Origin: Nitrospirota bacterium
GTDB taxonomy: Bacteria; Nitrospirota; Thermodesulfovibrionia; Thermodesulfovibrionales; UBA6898
NCBI GenBank assembly: GCA_021811105.1
Contig: JAJZPM010000031.1
Span: 1 to 42,672, forward strand
DNA length: 42,672 bases
Direction of reading: 5' to 3'
Shown: piece by piece, positions 25,683-32,972 of the stretch
How positions within the stretch are numbered: position 1 is the first letter of the stretch
How the letters are laid out: each line of letters opens with the position of its first letter
Made by a program: the position numbers and the translations under genes
Notes under the pieces: generated by a model
The model's input: the letters and a program-made list of their open reading frames with translations, nothing else
What the model was told of the DNA's origin: nothing
Database searches by the model: none

Positions 25683-27301
25683 GCCGCCACCTCCCCCTTT
25701 GGAGCCTTCAGGGCCTCAATGAATGCCTCAAGTTCCGTGGGGTCTGTCGGTGCCTGCTGCACCGCGCCGTCAACAACCACGAAAGCACCAGGAGGGATGT
25801 TGTCGCCATGCTGAACAACGGTGAGGAGGTACTGCCAGTCCTCGGGGTCCTCCATGACCTGCCTGCCGAATTCTTCGAGTGTTGAATCATCAAGGGACTC
25901 GGCCCGGTCAAGAAGAATCGTCTTCAGGGCCTTGTCTTTATTCAGCGCCTTTGTGATTGTTATGGCGAAGGCAACTTTCTCCGATGTGCTCAGCCTGTCG
26001 AGCGGAACATCCCCGACAAAGATTTTGTCGCCCACGATCTTGAGGTTTGGAATGGGCATATTCGCCGCCTTCGCCAGAACATCCGGCAATTCGTTTCTGA
26101 GTTTGCTGAGGATGTCGGTGAGTTTCTGCGTCTCGACCTTCTTTGTCTCGTAATCAGCCTCTTTCTTTCCGGCGTCGAGATGGTCGTTGTAAAGCGCTAC
26201 CCCTGCCGCATCCGCTTCAAGCTCGCCCTGAAGTGCGAGGAGTTCTTCTTCGAGGGGCTCAATAGCAGGAACATCCTCGATCTTCGGGAGTGCCGCCAGG
26301 GTGCCTTTCTCATTTTCGAGAGCCAGAAGATAAGCCTCGCGTTCGCGTTGGATATCTGTAGCGGCGGCGATAAGTCCCTCAACCGCGTATTGTGATGACC
26401 GAAGGTCACTAAGCTTCTCCTCCGTCTCTGCAATCTGCATCGCAAGACTGGAGGCTTTTTTATTGTTCTCTTTGATAAAGCTCGCCATGTCCGCATGTTC
26501 CGGAACGGCTAACCACTCCTCGGCCCCCTTGATCTTCCTCTCGGTCTTGTCTCTGAGGGCCTGCGTGCCCTTGGCTTGCCGGTCTGATGTTTTAGCCTCG
26601 GTGATCTTGTGCTCAACAGCCTTGATCTTCTCGTGGATCTCTCCAGACCGATCGCCACGGAATGAGAGCGGGTCAAAATTCTTGGCCTTCTCCCTGGCAG
26701 CTTCGGCGAGGGCCTTCTTCTGTGCGGCCTCCTTGTTGATGTCGGCCCTCTCCAGATAGATAACCCCGTTCTTGGTATTGGTCAGGGTCTCAACAATCTC
26801 CATGCCATCCCTGCTATAATCGATGCCGCGCAGGAACTCCTCGGGGACGAAAGAAAGCATCTCCGGCGTGAGGATAGTCTTGAATAGATCCCGCATATAC
26901 TTCGCTCTCTCCTTCGGCTCAAGCGACAGGAAATGGAGGGGATCGAACCTGGAGCCCCCGGTCAGCTTACTAATGAACTGTTGCGGTGCCGCAACGGGCG
27001 ACATAACCGTCTCGTTTGTTGGTAGATGGGTGGGGACCTTCACAGAAAACCGCTCGGACTTTTGTGTCCTGATGCGGTTGGCCTCGATGCCTTCGAGGTC
27101 GATAAGTATCTCGGCCTTGTCCGCGCCCTTGCGTATCATTGAAGGGTCGATACCCTCGACAAGGCCATCCTGAACCGCGTCCAAGATAGTAGTCTTCCCC
27201 ATGCCGTTTTGTCCCGTGATAAAGCTCAAGCGGCTGTGGGGGTGAATGGTGACATCTTTCAGGATGCCGTAATTGGAGATTCGTAGTGAGGTTATTTTCA
27301 T
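25679..27301 (-). CDS. SbcC/RecF-like SMC-family ATPase
   Basis: 540 residues. Walker A GQNGMGKTT is at the N-terminus (about 30-38). A central coiled coil (about 175-400) is shorter than in SbcC. The signature LSTSEKVAF and the Walker B region LKTILLDRAESLDD are near the C-terminus. In Walker B the residue after the Asp is Arg, and the glutamate comes two positions later, so hydrolysis geometry may differ. No zinc-hook CxxC is visible. Phage members of this group usually act with a nuclease in recombination or end processing; no SbcD-type phosphoesterase is adjacent, but RecT and the Cas4-like nuclease are. Confidence 0.82.
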   Translation of the reverse strand: MKITSLRISNYGILKDVTIHPHSRLSFITGQNGMGKTTILDAVQDGLVEGIDPSMIRKGADKAEILIDLEGIEANRIRTQKSERFSVKVPTHLPTNETVMSPVAAPQQFISKLTGGSRFDPLHFLSLEPKERAKYMRDLFKTILTPEMLSFVPEEFLRGIDYSRDGMEIVETLTNTKNGVIYLERADINKEAAQKKALAEAAREKAKNFDPLSFRGDRSGEIHEKIKAVEHKITEAKTSDRQAKGTQALRDKTERKIKGAEEWLAVPEHADMASFIKENNKKASSLAMQIAETEEKLSDLRSSQYAVEGLIAAATDIQREREAYLLALENEKGTLAALPKIEDVPAIEPLEEELLALQGELEADAAGVALYNDHLDAGKKEADYETKKVETQKLTDILSKLRNELPDVLAKAANMPIPNLKIVGDKIFVGDVPLDRLSTSEKVAFAITITKALNKDKALKTILLDRAESLDDSTLEEFGRQVMEDPEDWQYLLTVVQHGDNIPPGAFVVVDGAVQQAPTDPTELEAFIEALKAPKGEVAA

Positions 27302-27678
27302 GCCGGGTTCTCCCCCTTGTCCGCCCCTTCCAGCTCAAACTCCGCATCAATAATCTCTTCCCTCTCGATCTCCGGCCCCTTCCCTGCGAACAGGCCCATC
27401 GCTTTCTCTTGGCCCTCTTTGAATCCCGCCGCCCTTGCAGAATTCATCCTTGCTTCAACAGCCGGGCGGATAGAGAATAGGAGGCGATCGATATCGTCCA
27501 TCGACACAATATCAGTCTCCCCTTCGATAGGCTTAAGTGCCAGGGGTTTCCCCCTGAGACCTATGAGTGCTATCTCATCGTCCACCCCAAGACCAACAAC
27601 GCGAAGTGTTATTGTGGCCTCCTGCGGCTTGCCCGGTTGGGCCTTAAGGCGAACCGTCTTGTCATACAAAATCTCCAT
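27298..27678 (-). CDS. Hypothetical phage protein, 126 aa
   Basis: Follows a good AGGAG site and overlaps the SbcC-like gene (ATGA). The N-terminal half is beta-rich (EATITLRVVGLGVDDEIALI). A central helix (RPAVEARMNSARAAGFKEGQ) and a very acidic tail (EIEREEIIDAEFELEGAD) follow. No family recognised. The tight coupling suggests work with the SbcC-like ATPase. Confidence 0.65.
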   Translation of the reverse strand: MEILYDKTVRLKAQPGKPQEATITLRVVGLGVDDEIALIGLRGKPLALKPIEGETDIVSMDDIDRLLFSIRPAVEARMNSARAAGFKEGQEKAMGLFAGKGPEIEREEIIDAEFELEGADKGENPA

Positions 27679-27679
27679 T

Positions 27680-27838
27680 TCATTTCTCCTTTCTTTTGTC
27701 GGGACAGGTTATTTTTGCCTCGACCATCTCGTCGATCTTGCAGGGCTTCCCATAAAGCCGTGCCTGAGTCACACAGAAGACACCGAGGGTGTATTGCTGT
27801 GCGTACTCACACTTTTTTTGTTCGATGTCACAGTGCAT
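27680..27838 (-). CDS. Small cysteine-rich protein, 52 aa
   Basis: ATG 27838 lies just after GGAGGAGG. MHCDIEQKKCEYAQQY contains two of five cysteines (others in GVFC, KPC, ITC), suggesting a small zinc module. It ends one base before the next start codon. It overlaps the preceding small frame (27769-27936) by 70 bases. Confidence 0.5.
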   Translation of the reverse strand: MHCDIEQKKCEYAQQYTLGVFCVTQARLYGKPCKIDEMVEAKITCPDKRKEK

Positions 27839-27936
27839 TCCTCCTCCTCGCGTTCCACCTGCCTGAGCCAGATGGTTTTTTCGCAATTAGACATCATCCC
27901 GATCTTCTCCAGTCTCGTCGGCTCAGTCCTTTTCAT
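27769..27936 (-). CDS. Possible small overlapping frame, 55 aa
   Basis: Its ATG overlaps the stop of the gene at 27933 as ATGA. MKRTEPTRLEKIGMMSNCEK and TIWLRQVEREEEE look like a helical peptide, but the C-terminus is Ser/Thr-rich and overlaps the Cys-rich gene in another frame. One of the two frames may be translated only in part. Confidence 0.35.
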   Translation of the reverse strand: MKRTEPTRLEKIGMMSNCEKTIWLRQVEREEEECTVTSNKKSVSTHSNTPSVSSV

Positions 27937-28268
27937 GCGTTGTTGGTAGTGACCTCCGGATGCCCGAACAGCCTATTGAGAAGCCTTTTGACGAAGCGCC
28001 GTCGCTCCTTCTTGCTGCCGACCTCTGCGTAATGCTGACCTTCGAGGGCCTTGATCTCTCTTTCGAGGCGGTGCCTGAGCTGCGTAATGTCACTTAGGAA
28101 GCCGACCTTCAGCTTCGTGGTGTTTGGCACCTCCCGGCTGATACTACTGCCATACAGCTTCTTATGGAGCCTCTTCACCTCCTTCATCTCCAGGCCGATC
28201 CTGCCATCGAGACTCGGCTTACTGCCGGGGATTTCCTGTTTTCTTCTAAATTTTCTGAATACGCCCAT
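27933..28268 (-). CDS. Hypothetical basic coiled-coil protein, 111 aa
   Basis: ATG 28268 follows GGGGAGGAGG. The protein is strongly basic at both ends (FRKFRRKQ; KKERRRFVKRLLNRLFG) with a central amphipathic helix (ITQLRHRLEREIKALEGQ), consistent with nucleic-acid binding. The start overlaps the preceding gene by 23 bases. No family recognised. Confidence 0.55.
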   Translation of the reverse strand: MGVFRKFRRKQEIPGSKPSLDGRIGLEMKEVKRLHKKLYGSSISREVPNTTKLKVGFLSDITQLRHRLEREIKALEGQHYAEVGSKKERRRFVKRLLNRLFGHPEVTTNNA

Positions 28269-28557
28269 CTATTCCTCCTCCCCTTAGTGAATTTGAATGT
28301 AACGCCTTGCGCAGCCCTATCTCGCGGTGTCGCTGTAAGCGCTGCAGCTTGCCTTCCTCTGTGATTGATACATTGCGGAGGAGCGCATCTGCGGCCATAG
28401 CGCCCAGGTCGCAATGCATGCATGTACTGGCTAATGCAAAATCGGCCAAGCCGAGCCTCGCCTTCTTATGCCTTTTAGCGCAAAATTCCGGATTAATTGT
28501 TGGCTCGCCCTGGATGTCACGGCATCGCGTCGGAAAGTCTGCCAAGAACCCCTCCAT
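28246..28557 (-). CDS. Hypothetical phage protein, 103 aa
   Basis: TAATG coupling with the upstream gene. Contains FCAKRHKKARLG and STCMHCDLGAMAADALLR, whose three Cys and His could form a zinc-ribbon-like site. The C-terminal 20 residues overlap the next gene. No family recognised. Confidence 0.5.
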   Translation of the reverse strand: MEGFLADFPTRCRDIQGEPTINPEFCAKRHKKARLGLADFALASTCMHCDLGAMAADALLRNVSITEEGKLQRLQRHREIGLRKALHSNSLRGGGIDGRIQKI

Positions 28558-28793
28558 TATTTACCCCCACGATCATCGATGGTCACTTTCACCCCACCCT
28601 CAGCCAGCGGCGTCCATTTGTAGTTCGCCCAATACCGAGGGCATTTGGTTGTTATGGCCTCCATGTAGTTGCTGTCCATCTCCGAAAGAACCTGCTGTCC
28701 GGTTTCGTGGACATGCGCAGAGAGTCTCATTATTAAAAGCCCCCCGCACAAAAAACCAGCGGTAAAGGCCAACAGCATACGGCAAAATTTCAT
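28557..28793 (-). CDS. Membrane-anchored hypothetical protein, 78 aa; first leftward gene
   Basis: ATG 28793 has an excellent AAAGGAGG site. A hydrophobic N-terminus (MLLAFTAGFLCGGLLI) is followed by a soluble segment ending GGVKVTIDDRGGK. It is the first gene of the long leftward operon and may be an early exclusion or membrane-acting protein; that role is inference from position only. Confidence 0.6.
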   Translation of the reverse strand: MKFCRMLLAFTAGFLCGGLLIMRLSAHVHETGQQVLSEMDSNYMEAITTKCPRYWANYKWTPLAEGGVKVTIDDRGGK

Positions 28794-28860
28794 CTCTCCT
28801 CCTTTGAGGCAATGGTAGAATGGAGCGGGAAGCCCGCCTTCTTTGTCATAGAAAAAAAAC

Positions 28861-28889
28861 TTGACAAACTTCGCAGTTAGTGCTAATTT
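28861..28889 (+). promoter_or_regulatory. Predicted rightward promoter of the repressor operon
   Basis: TTGACA (28861-28866), a 17-base spacer, TAATTT (28884-28889). A second TTGACA is at 28894-28899 without a good -10. On the other strand ATGACT and TACAAA (about 28889-28917) could be the divergent leftward promoter, which is less certain. Confidence 0.5.
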
Positions 28890-28918
28890 TGTATTGACAG
28901 TTAAGGGAAAAGTCATGG

Positions 28919-28958
28919 TCAATGGCATCTTAGTGATTATGCTTCAATGCCATTGAAG
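28919..28958. promoter_or_regulatory. Putative repressor operators
   Basis: TCAATGGCAT (28919-28928) and its exact inverted copy ATGCCATTGA (28947-28956) flank 18 bases. The right half is itself a palindrome, CTTCAATGCCATTGAAG (28942-28958). They lie between the divergent operons, where an XRE repressor would be expected to bind. Confidence 0.55.
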
Positions 28959-28976
28959 AAGTAAAACCCATTTATG

Positions 28977-29003
28977 GGGGCTATAAGTAATATAAATAGC
29001 CCC
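28977..29003. promoter_or_regulatory. Inverted repeat upstream of repressor gene
   Basis: GGGGCTAT and ATAGCCCC form perfect 8-base arms around an 11-base AT-rich loop, ending 20 bases before the repressor ATG. It could be a second operator or a hairpin in the leader next to the ribosome-binding site. Confidence 0.4.
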
Positions 29004-29023
29004 TCGCGAGAAAGGGGGAAGGG

Positions 29024-29518
29024 ATGACAGAGGTAATCAAGCTCGGCAAGAAGGTACGGATGAGAGACCAAGCCCTAACAAAGGCCATCGCAAAGAGGCT
29101 CACCCAGCTCATCGGTGAGGACACACTAGAACCAATCGCAAGGGAGCTTGATATTAAGCACAACACGCTCTGGAGCTACACCCATGCGATATGTATGCCC
29201 AGCGTGGAGGTGCTCATCAAGATCGCCAAATACTTCGGGAAGACCCTAGATTGGCTTGTGCTCGGGGCGGCATCTGAGATCCCAAAGGATGACAGGGAGA
29301 GGGGCCTTCTCGCCAGAGTGCGCGAGGCCGAAGAATTGGGGGTTGACTTAAAACCCATAGAGGAGTATATAATGTTCCTCGTTGACAGAAAGAAGGGGGG
29401 CGCTTACAAGTTGAGCAACGACCAGGTATTGAGAGCCGCAGAGCCCAAACCGGAAAAATATGCCAGCGAAAGAAGGAGTGCAGGAAATGAGGGGGAAGAG
29501 CCTGTTGGTGGTCGATGA
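29024..29518 (+). CDS. XRE-type helix-turn-helix repressor
   Basis: 164 residues. The Cro/C1-type HTH covers about 25-75: DTLEPIARELDIKHNTLWSY then MPSVEVLIKIAKYFGKTLDW. The C-terminal part is charged and shows no LexA-type peptidase motif, so SOS-type self-cleavage is not expected. GGGGGAAGGG precedes the ATG. It is the likely immunity repressor, acting on the operators at 28919-28958. Its last 32 bases overlap the receiver-RadC gene, so the two are made together. Confidence 0.85.
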   Translation: MTEVIKLGKKVRMRDQALTKAIAKRLTQLIGEDTLEPIARELDIKHNTLWSYTHAICMPSVEVLIKIAKYFGKTLDWLVLGAASEIPKDDRERGLLARVREAEELGVDLKPIEEYIMFLVDRKKGGAYKLSNDQVLRAAEPKPEKYASERRSAGNEGEEPVGGR

Positions 29519-30266
29519 TGAGGAGTCATTCCTACAGCTTGTGGAATGGCATTATTCACTTCAAGGGGTCAAGGTAGAAAGGGCCTTGACGTTGGGAGAG
29601 GCAAGCGAGAAATTATATGTACGAACACCAGATGCTGTCCTTCTGGATTTGATGCTGCCGGATGGTAGCGGTATGGATTTTTTTGAGAAGAGGCTGCGGG
29701 GCAATACACCAACCGTCCTCATCTCGGGATTTGGTGAGGATTATACTGAAAGGGAATTTACAGATAAAGGAGGGTACGGCTTCTTGCAAAAGCCATCGGC
29801 CATGTCGGATATCGACCTGAAGATATCAGGAGCTATAAAATCACACAGGGAGCGGTTTTGCGTTAGGGCGGATATTGAAATCGTAGTTGAAACAACACCG
29901 GACAGGGTGGCAGTTAAAAACCCTAGCGATGTATTTGAGATGCTGCGCTTTATGGGGCAGCTCGACAGAGAAATGCTCTGCGTTGTCCATATGGATTCGC
30001 AGGGGATGTCCATCAAGACAGAGATGGTATCCCTCGGGACGCAAAGTTCTCTCTTGACGCACCAGCGGGAGATTTTCAAAAACGCGGTACGCAACGGGGC
30101 GGCCTCGATCATCCTGGCGCACAACCATCCATCAGGAAAACTCGAAGCATCAGAGCAAGACAAAGAGCTAACCCGGTCTGTTTTTCTATCCGGCGAGGTC
30201 CTTGGGATACATCTTCTCGATCACCTCGTCATTGGTGGTAACTCTTTTTTATCAATTCAACCGTAA
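29487..30266 (+). CDS. Receiver-RadC (JAMM) fusion protein
   Basis: 259 residues from ATG 29487 (GGAG upstream; a longer frame from 29460 is possible). Residues 1-120 are a complete response-regulator receiver: D10-D11, phospho-acceptor D54 (VLLDLMLPDGSG), S80 and K102. Residues about 140-259 are a RadC/UPF0758 MPN domain with an intact JAMM site: E179, H212 and H214 in AHNHPSG, S222 and D225. The usual RadC N-terminal helix-hairpin-helix part is replaced by the receiver. JAMM domains are zinc hydrolases in many proteins; the RadC reaction is unproven. The element has no kinase, so phosphate would come from a host kinase or small donors. Confidence 0.88.
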   Translation: MRGKSLLVVDDEESFLQLVEWHYSLQGVKVERALTLGEASEKLYVRTPDAVLLDLMLPDGSGMDFFEKRLRGNTPTVLISGFGEDYTEREFTDKGGYGFLQKPSAMSDIDLKISGAIKSHRERFCVRADIEIVVETTPDRVAVKNPSDVFEMLRFMGQLDREMLCVVHMDSQGMSIKTEMVSLGTQSSLLTHQREIFKNAVRNGAASIILAHNHPSGKLEASEQDKELTRSVFLSGEVLGIHLLDHLVIGGNSFLSIQP

Positions 30267-30276
30267 GGGGGATTCC

Positions 30277-30582
30277 ATGAAAAAGGTTGTTGTAATTGCA
30301 TTACTGTTCATGCTTGTTATGTCTGCTATCGCGCAGGCAGAGATGAAGACGGTGGTATGTTCCCAGTTTGATAGCCGTGGCGATCAAGCCTTCTGTTATG
30401 GGCTTAACAGAGTGACCGGAGCAGTAGATACATCGGAGTCACAATCGCTCGAAGTTTACCTGTTGGAGGGATGGAAGATCCTGTCAATGACGGATATTAC
30501 ATTTCTCGGGGAGGCCAGCAAGAAAATCCTCCTTCAGAGGGCTGGCTCCGAGGGCGCTAAGGCACGGACGCTCCCCCATTAA
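30277..30582 (+). CDS. Small secreted hypothetical protein
   Basis: 101 residues with a clear signal peptide (MKKVVVIALLFMLVMSAIAQ then AE). The mature part is about 80 residues with two Cys. AAGGGGG precedes ATG 30277, ten bases after the RadC-fusion gene. Mature region: VVCSQFDSRGDQAFCYGLNR, LLEGWKILSMTDITFLG. No family recognised. The last gene before attR is a usual place for lysogenic cargo. Confidence 0.65.
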   Translation: MKKVVVIALLFMLVMSAIAQAEMKTVVCSQFDSRGDQAFCYGLNRVTGAVDTSESQSLEVYLLEGWKILSMTDITFLGEASKKILLQRAGSEGAKARTLPH

Positions 30583-30639
30583 TCCGTTTCGCTCCCGTTT
30601 CACGGGGCATCCTAAGTCCTTAATTTCAAAGGTGGAAGG

Positions 30640-30669
30640 CCGGGTTCGATTCCCGGCGCCTCCACCAAT
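30640..30669. repeat. Attachment site attR
   Basis: Exact 30-bp copy of the ssrA 3' end (17277-17306): a T-arm, acceptor 3' strand and ACCA without the rest of a tRNA or tmRNA. Sequence to the right is presumably the original ssrA downstream region. Confidence 0.92.
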
Positions 30670-30699
30670 TTCTTTTCCTTAACGGCTGGCGATTCCCAA

Positions 30700-30727
30700 A
30701 ATAGGCGGGACAGCTGTCCCGCCTATT
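30700..30727. terminator. Perfect palindrome between attR and degQ
   Basis: A 28-bp perfect palindrome with AATAGGCGGGACAG arms. It probably ended both ssrA (from the left, before integration) and the DegQ-type gene (from the right, stop at 30754). No long U-run is present on either side. Confidence 0.6.
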
Positions 30728-30753
30728 CATGATGACAACCCCGGAATACTGCG

Positions 30754-32211
30754 CTATGGTTTTATCGTTACGTAGATATACCCGCCGCTCCGGTAAATCA
30801 ATAGGAGCACGCCTTCTTTCGGTCCGATCTTCGAGGCCACGTCCTCATAATCTTTCAACCCCCGTATCTCTCTGCGGTTGATTTCCTCGATCACGTCATT
30901 CTTTGCCAGTACGCCGCTTGCGGGACTGTTCTCGCTCACCTCGGCGACGATCACGCCTTTTACGTTGTGCGGAAGGCCGAGGGCATCCCTCGCACCAGGT
31001 GTGATCTCCTGCACTGAGACTCCCGAGAGCGCATTGTGGTGCTCGACGGTCCTGGTCACTTTTGCTGCCTCCGGCATTTCTCCGATCAGGACCTTGAGCG
31101 TGACCTCTTTACCGTTTCTCAGCACTTTGACGGCTGCCTCTTTGCCCGGAGCCGTATTTGCAGTCATATTCCTTAGGCTCGTGGTATCTTCGACCGTCTG
31201 GCCGTCATATGCTATGATGAGGTCCCCGCGTTTCATCCCGGCCTTTTCCGCAGGGCTGTCCTTCATCACGTCTGTTACCAGCGCGCCGTGCTCCAGGGAA
31301 ATCCCAAGAGACTTCGCAAGCTCGGGGGTCAGATCCTGGATCGATACGCCGAGCCAGCCTCGTATGACTTTTCCATACTTGAGAATGCTCTGGGCCACGG
31401 CATTTGCCATGTCGGAGGGGATTGCGAAGCCGATGCCCATGTATCCGCCGCTCGTAGAAAATATCGCCGTATTGATCCCGACAAGCTCGCCGTTGGTGTT
31501 GACAAGCGCACCGCCGGAATTGCCCGGATTGATCGCAGCGTCGGTCTGAATAAAGTCTTCATAGGCAGATATCCCCACATTCGACCTCCCGGTCGCACTT
31601 ACAATACCCATCGTGATCGTCTGGTTCAGTCCGAAGGGATTGCCTATCGCGAGGACGACGTCGCCGGACTTTAACAACCGGGACTGGCCGATCTTTATTG
31701 CCGGAAGGTCCTTCGCCTCGATCTTTACCACCGCGATGTCAGTCTTGGGATCGGCCCCGATGACCTTCCCCTTGAACTCGCGTTTGTCATAAAGGATGAC
31801 CTTGATCTCGTCTGCGCCCTTCACCACATGGTTGTTGGTCAGGATGTATCCGTCCTTTGAGACAATCACCCCGGAGCCGAGGGCAGCCTGTTTAAATTTT
31901 CTCGGGTGTGCCTGTCCCTCCCCAAAAAACTTTCTGAACATCGGGTCGTTAAAAAAGTCGCCGAAGGAACTTCCCTGCATGGTGACAGTCGTTGTGGTTG
32001 AAATGTTCACAACCGACGGTCTCGCCACCTCTGCCACTTCAGACAACGCCTGGCTCATCTTGCCGAGGAACTCCCTCGATGCAACTGAAACCCCGGAATC
32101 CTGTCCCCATGCCGTTTGCTGCAGACCAGACCCTATCAGACATAAAAACATTACCGTAACGGCCGCTGTCCTTATCAACAAAGTACTCTTTCTCTTACTG
32201 CTAGCGCACAT
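30754..32211 (-). CDS. DegQ/HtrA-family periplasmic serine protease
   Basis: 485 residues. A signal peptide or anchor (about 12-35) leads into a trypsin-like domain with the catalytic triad in LTNNHVV (His), TDIAVVKI (Asp) and NPGNSGGALV (Ser). Two PDZ domains follow (about 275-365 and 385-485). Such proteases degrade or refold misfolded envelope proteins. The start at 32211 is chosen over 32250 because GAGGAGG lies seven bases upstream. Length and domain order match DegP/DegQ. It is monocistronic, facing the element. Confidence 0.93.
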   Translation of the reverse strand: MCASSKRKSTLLIRTAAVTVMFLCLIGSGLQQTAWGQDSGVSVASREFLGKMSQALSEVAEVARPSVVNISTTTTVTMQGSSFGDFFNDPMFRKFFGEGQAHPRKFKQAALGSGVIVSKDGYILTNNHVVKGADEIKVILYDKREFKGKVIGADPKTDIAVVKIEAKDLPAIKIGQSRLLKSGDVVLAIGNPFGLNQTITMGIVSATGRSNVGISAYEDFIQTDAAINPGNSGGALVNTNGELVGINTAIFSTSGGYMGIGFAIPSDMANAVAQSILKYGKVIRGWLGVSIQDLTPELAKSLGISLEHGALVTDVMKDSPAEKAGMKRGDLIIAYDGQTVEDTTSLRNMTANTAPGKEAAVKVLRNGKEVTLKVLIGEMPEAAKVTRTVEHHNALSGVSVQEITPGARDALGLPHNVKGVIVAEVSENSPASGVLAKNDVIEEINRREIRGLKDYEDVASKIGPKEGVLLLIYRSGGYIYVTIKP

Positions 32212-32370
32212 AAAAAACCTCCTCGAATTGTTATGACTGTTTCGCGGCATAAACTTCGTTATGACGCCGCATCAGGAGTGCACGGCCGGCATGCCCTGCA
32301 TCTCCGCCTTCTTTTTACCCTATCACATAAAAAGACTACTTTCAACATGCCGGTCCGCACATCCTTCACG

Positions 32371-32409
32371 TTGACATCATGCAAAAAGGTGCTCATAATT
32401 AAACACCCA
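32371..32409 (+). promoter_or_regulatory. Strong predicted leaderless promoter of the GNAT gene
   Basis: TTGACA (32371-32376), a 17-base spacer and CATAAT (32394-32399) predict transcription from about 32406, three bases before ATG 32409. No ribosome-binding site lies close to the ATG. Confidence 0.55.
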
Positions 32410-32972
32410 TGCTGATCGCAAAGGTGCCGAGAACGATACAAGACGGAGACCTTACACTCAGGCCGCTGAGGATATGGGACGGTCCCTTCCTCTCGAGGAT
32501 GCTGATGAGGGAAGATATACTCAGGTCCTGCGGGCTGAGAAGGCCCCTCGAACTACCGTGGTTTTCTCTTTATCGCCGATTAAAGGCGATGTTCCCCCTT
32601 GCCTACCGTATCGAATACGCATCAGACGCAATAGGATTTATCGGGCTTTGCAACCTCCGGCCTGATCAGTCGGCCGAAATGTCCCTTATGATATTCAAAT
32701 CCTCCTGCCGACGCATGGGATTGGGCACGACCGCCTTCCGTCTGCTCTCAGCGGCACTTGAAGGGAATCATCTTGTAAGAAGATGGGTTGTTTCGGTCAG
32801 AAGAGACAACGCTCCGGCATACGCGTTCTGGAGGAAACTCGGGTTTGAGGAGGTTTGGCGGGACGGAGAGACCGTAAGAATGGCCCTGTCCGCGGGCAAA
32901 CAGAGGGCGGGCCGGAAATCTCCCTGGTATCAGACAATTGCAGAAAAAATCTTTATGCAGGGTAACGCATGA
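32409..32972 (+). CDS. GNAT-family N-acetyltransferase
   Basis: 187 residues. The acetyl-CoA-binding region is SSCRRMGLGTTAFRLL (R/QxxGxG/A) followed by VVSVRRDNAPAYAFWRKLGF, standard for RimI/RimJ-like GNATs. LTLRPLRIWDGPFL at the N-terminus recalls RimJ-type proteins. The acceptor (amine or protein N-terminus) cannot be told. It overlaps the rhomboid gene by four bases (ATGA), suggesting a functional pair. Confidence 0.85.
   Translation: MLIAKVPRTIQDGDLTLRPLRIWDGPFLSRMLMREDILRSCGLRRPLELPWFSLYRRLKAMFPLAYRIEYASDAIGFIGLCNLRPDQSAEMSLMIFKSSCRRMGLGTTAFRLLSAALEGNHLVRRWVVSVRRDNAPAYAFWRKLGFEEVWRDGETVRMALSAGKQRAGRKSPWYQTIAEKIFMQGNA

Noticed and set aside
25152-27301. Anti-phage defence system (ATPase plus effector)
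   Set aside because: The SbcC-like ATPase and its neighbours sit in a continuous replication-recombination operon; no toxic effector is recognisable.
30640-30669. tRNA-like sequence
   Set aside because: Only a T-arm and acceptor 3' strand are present; it is the attachment-site duplicate.
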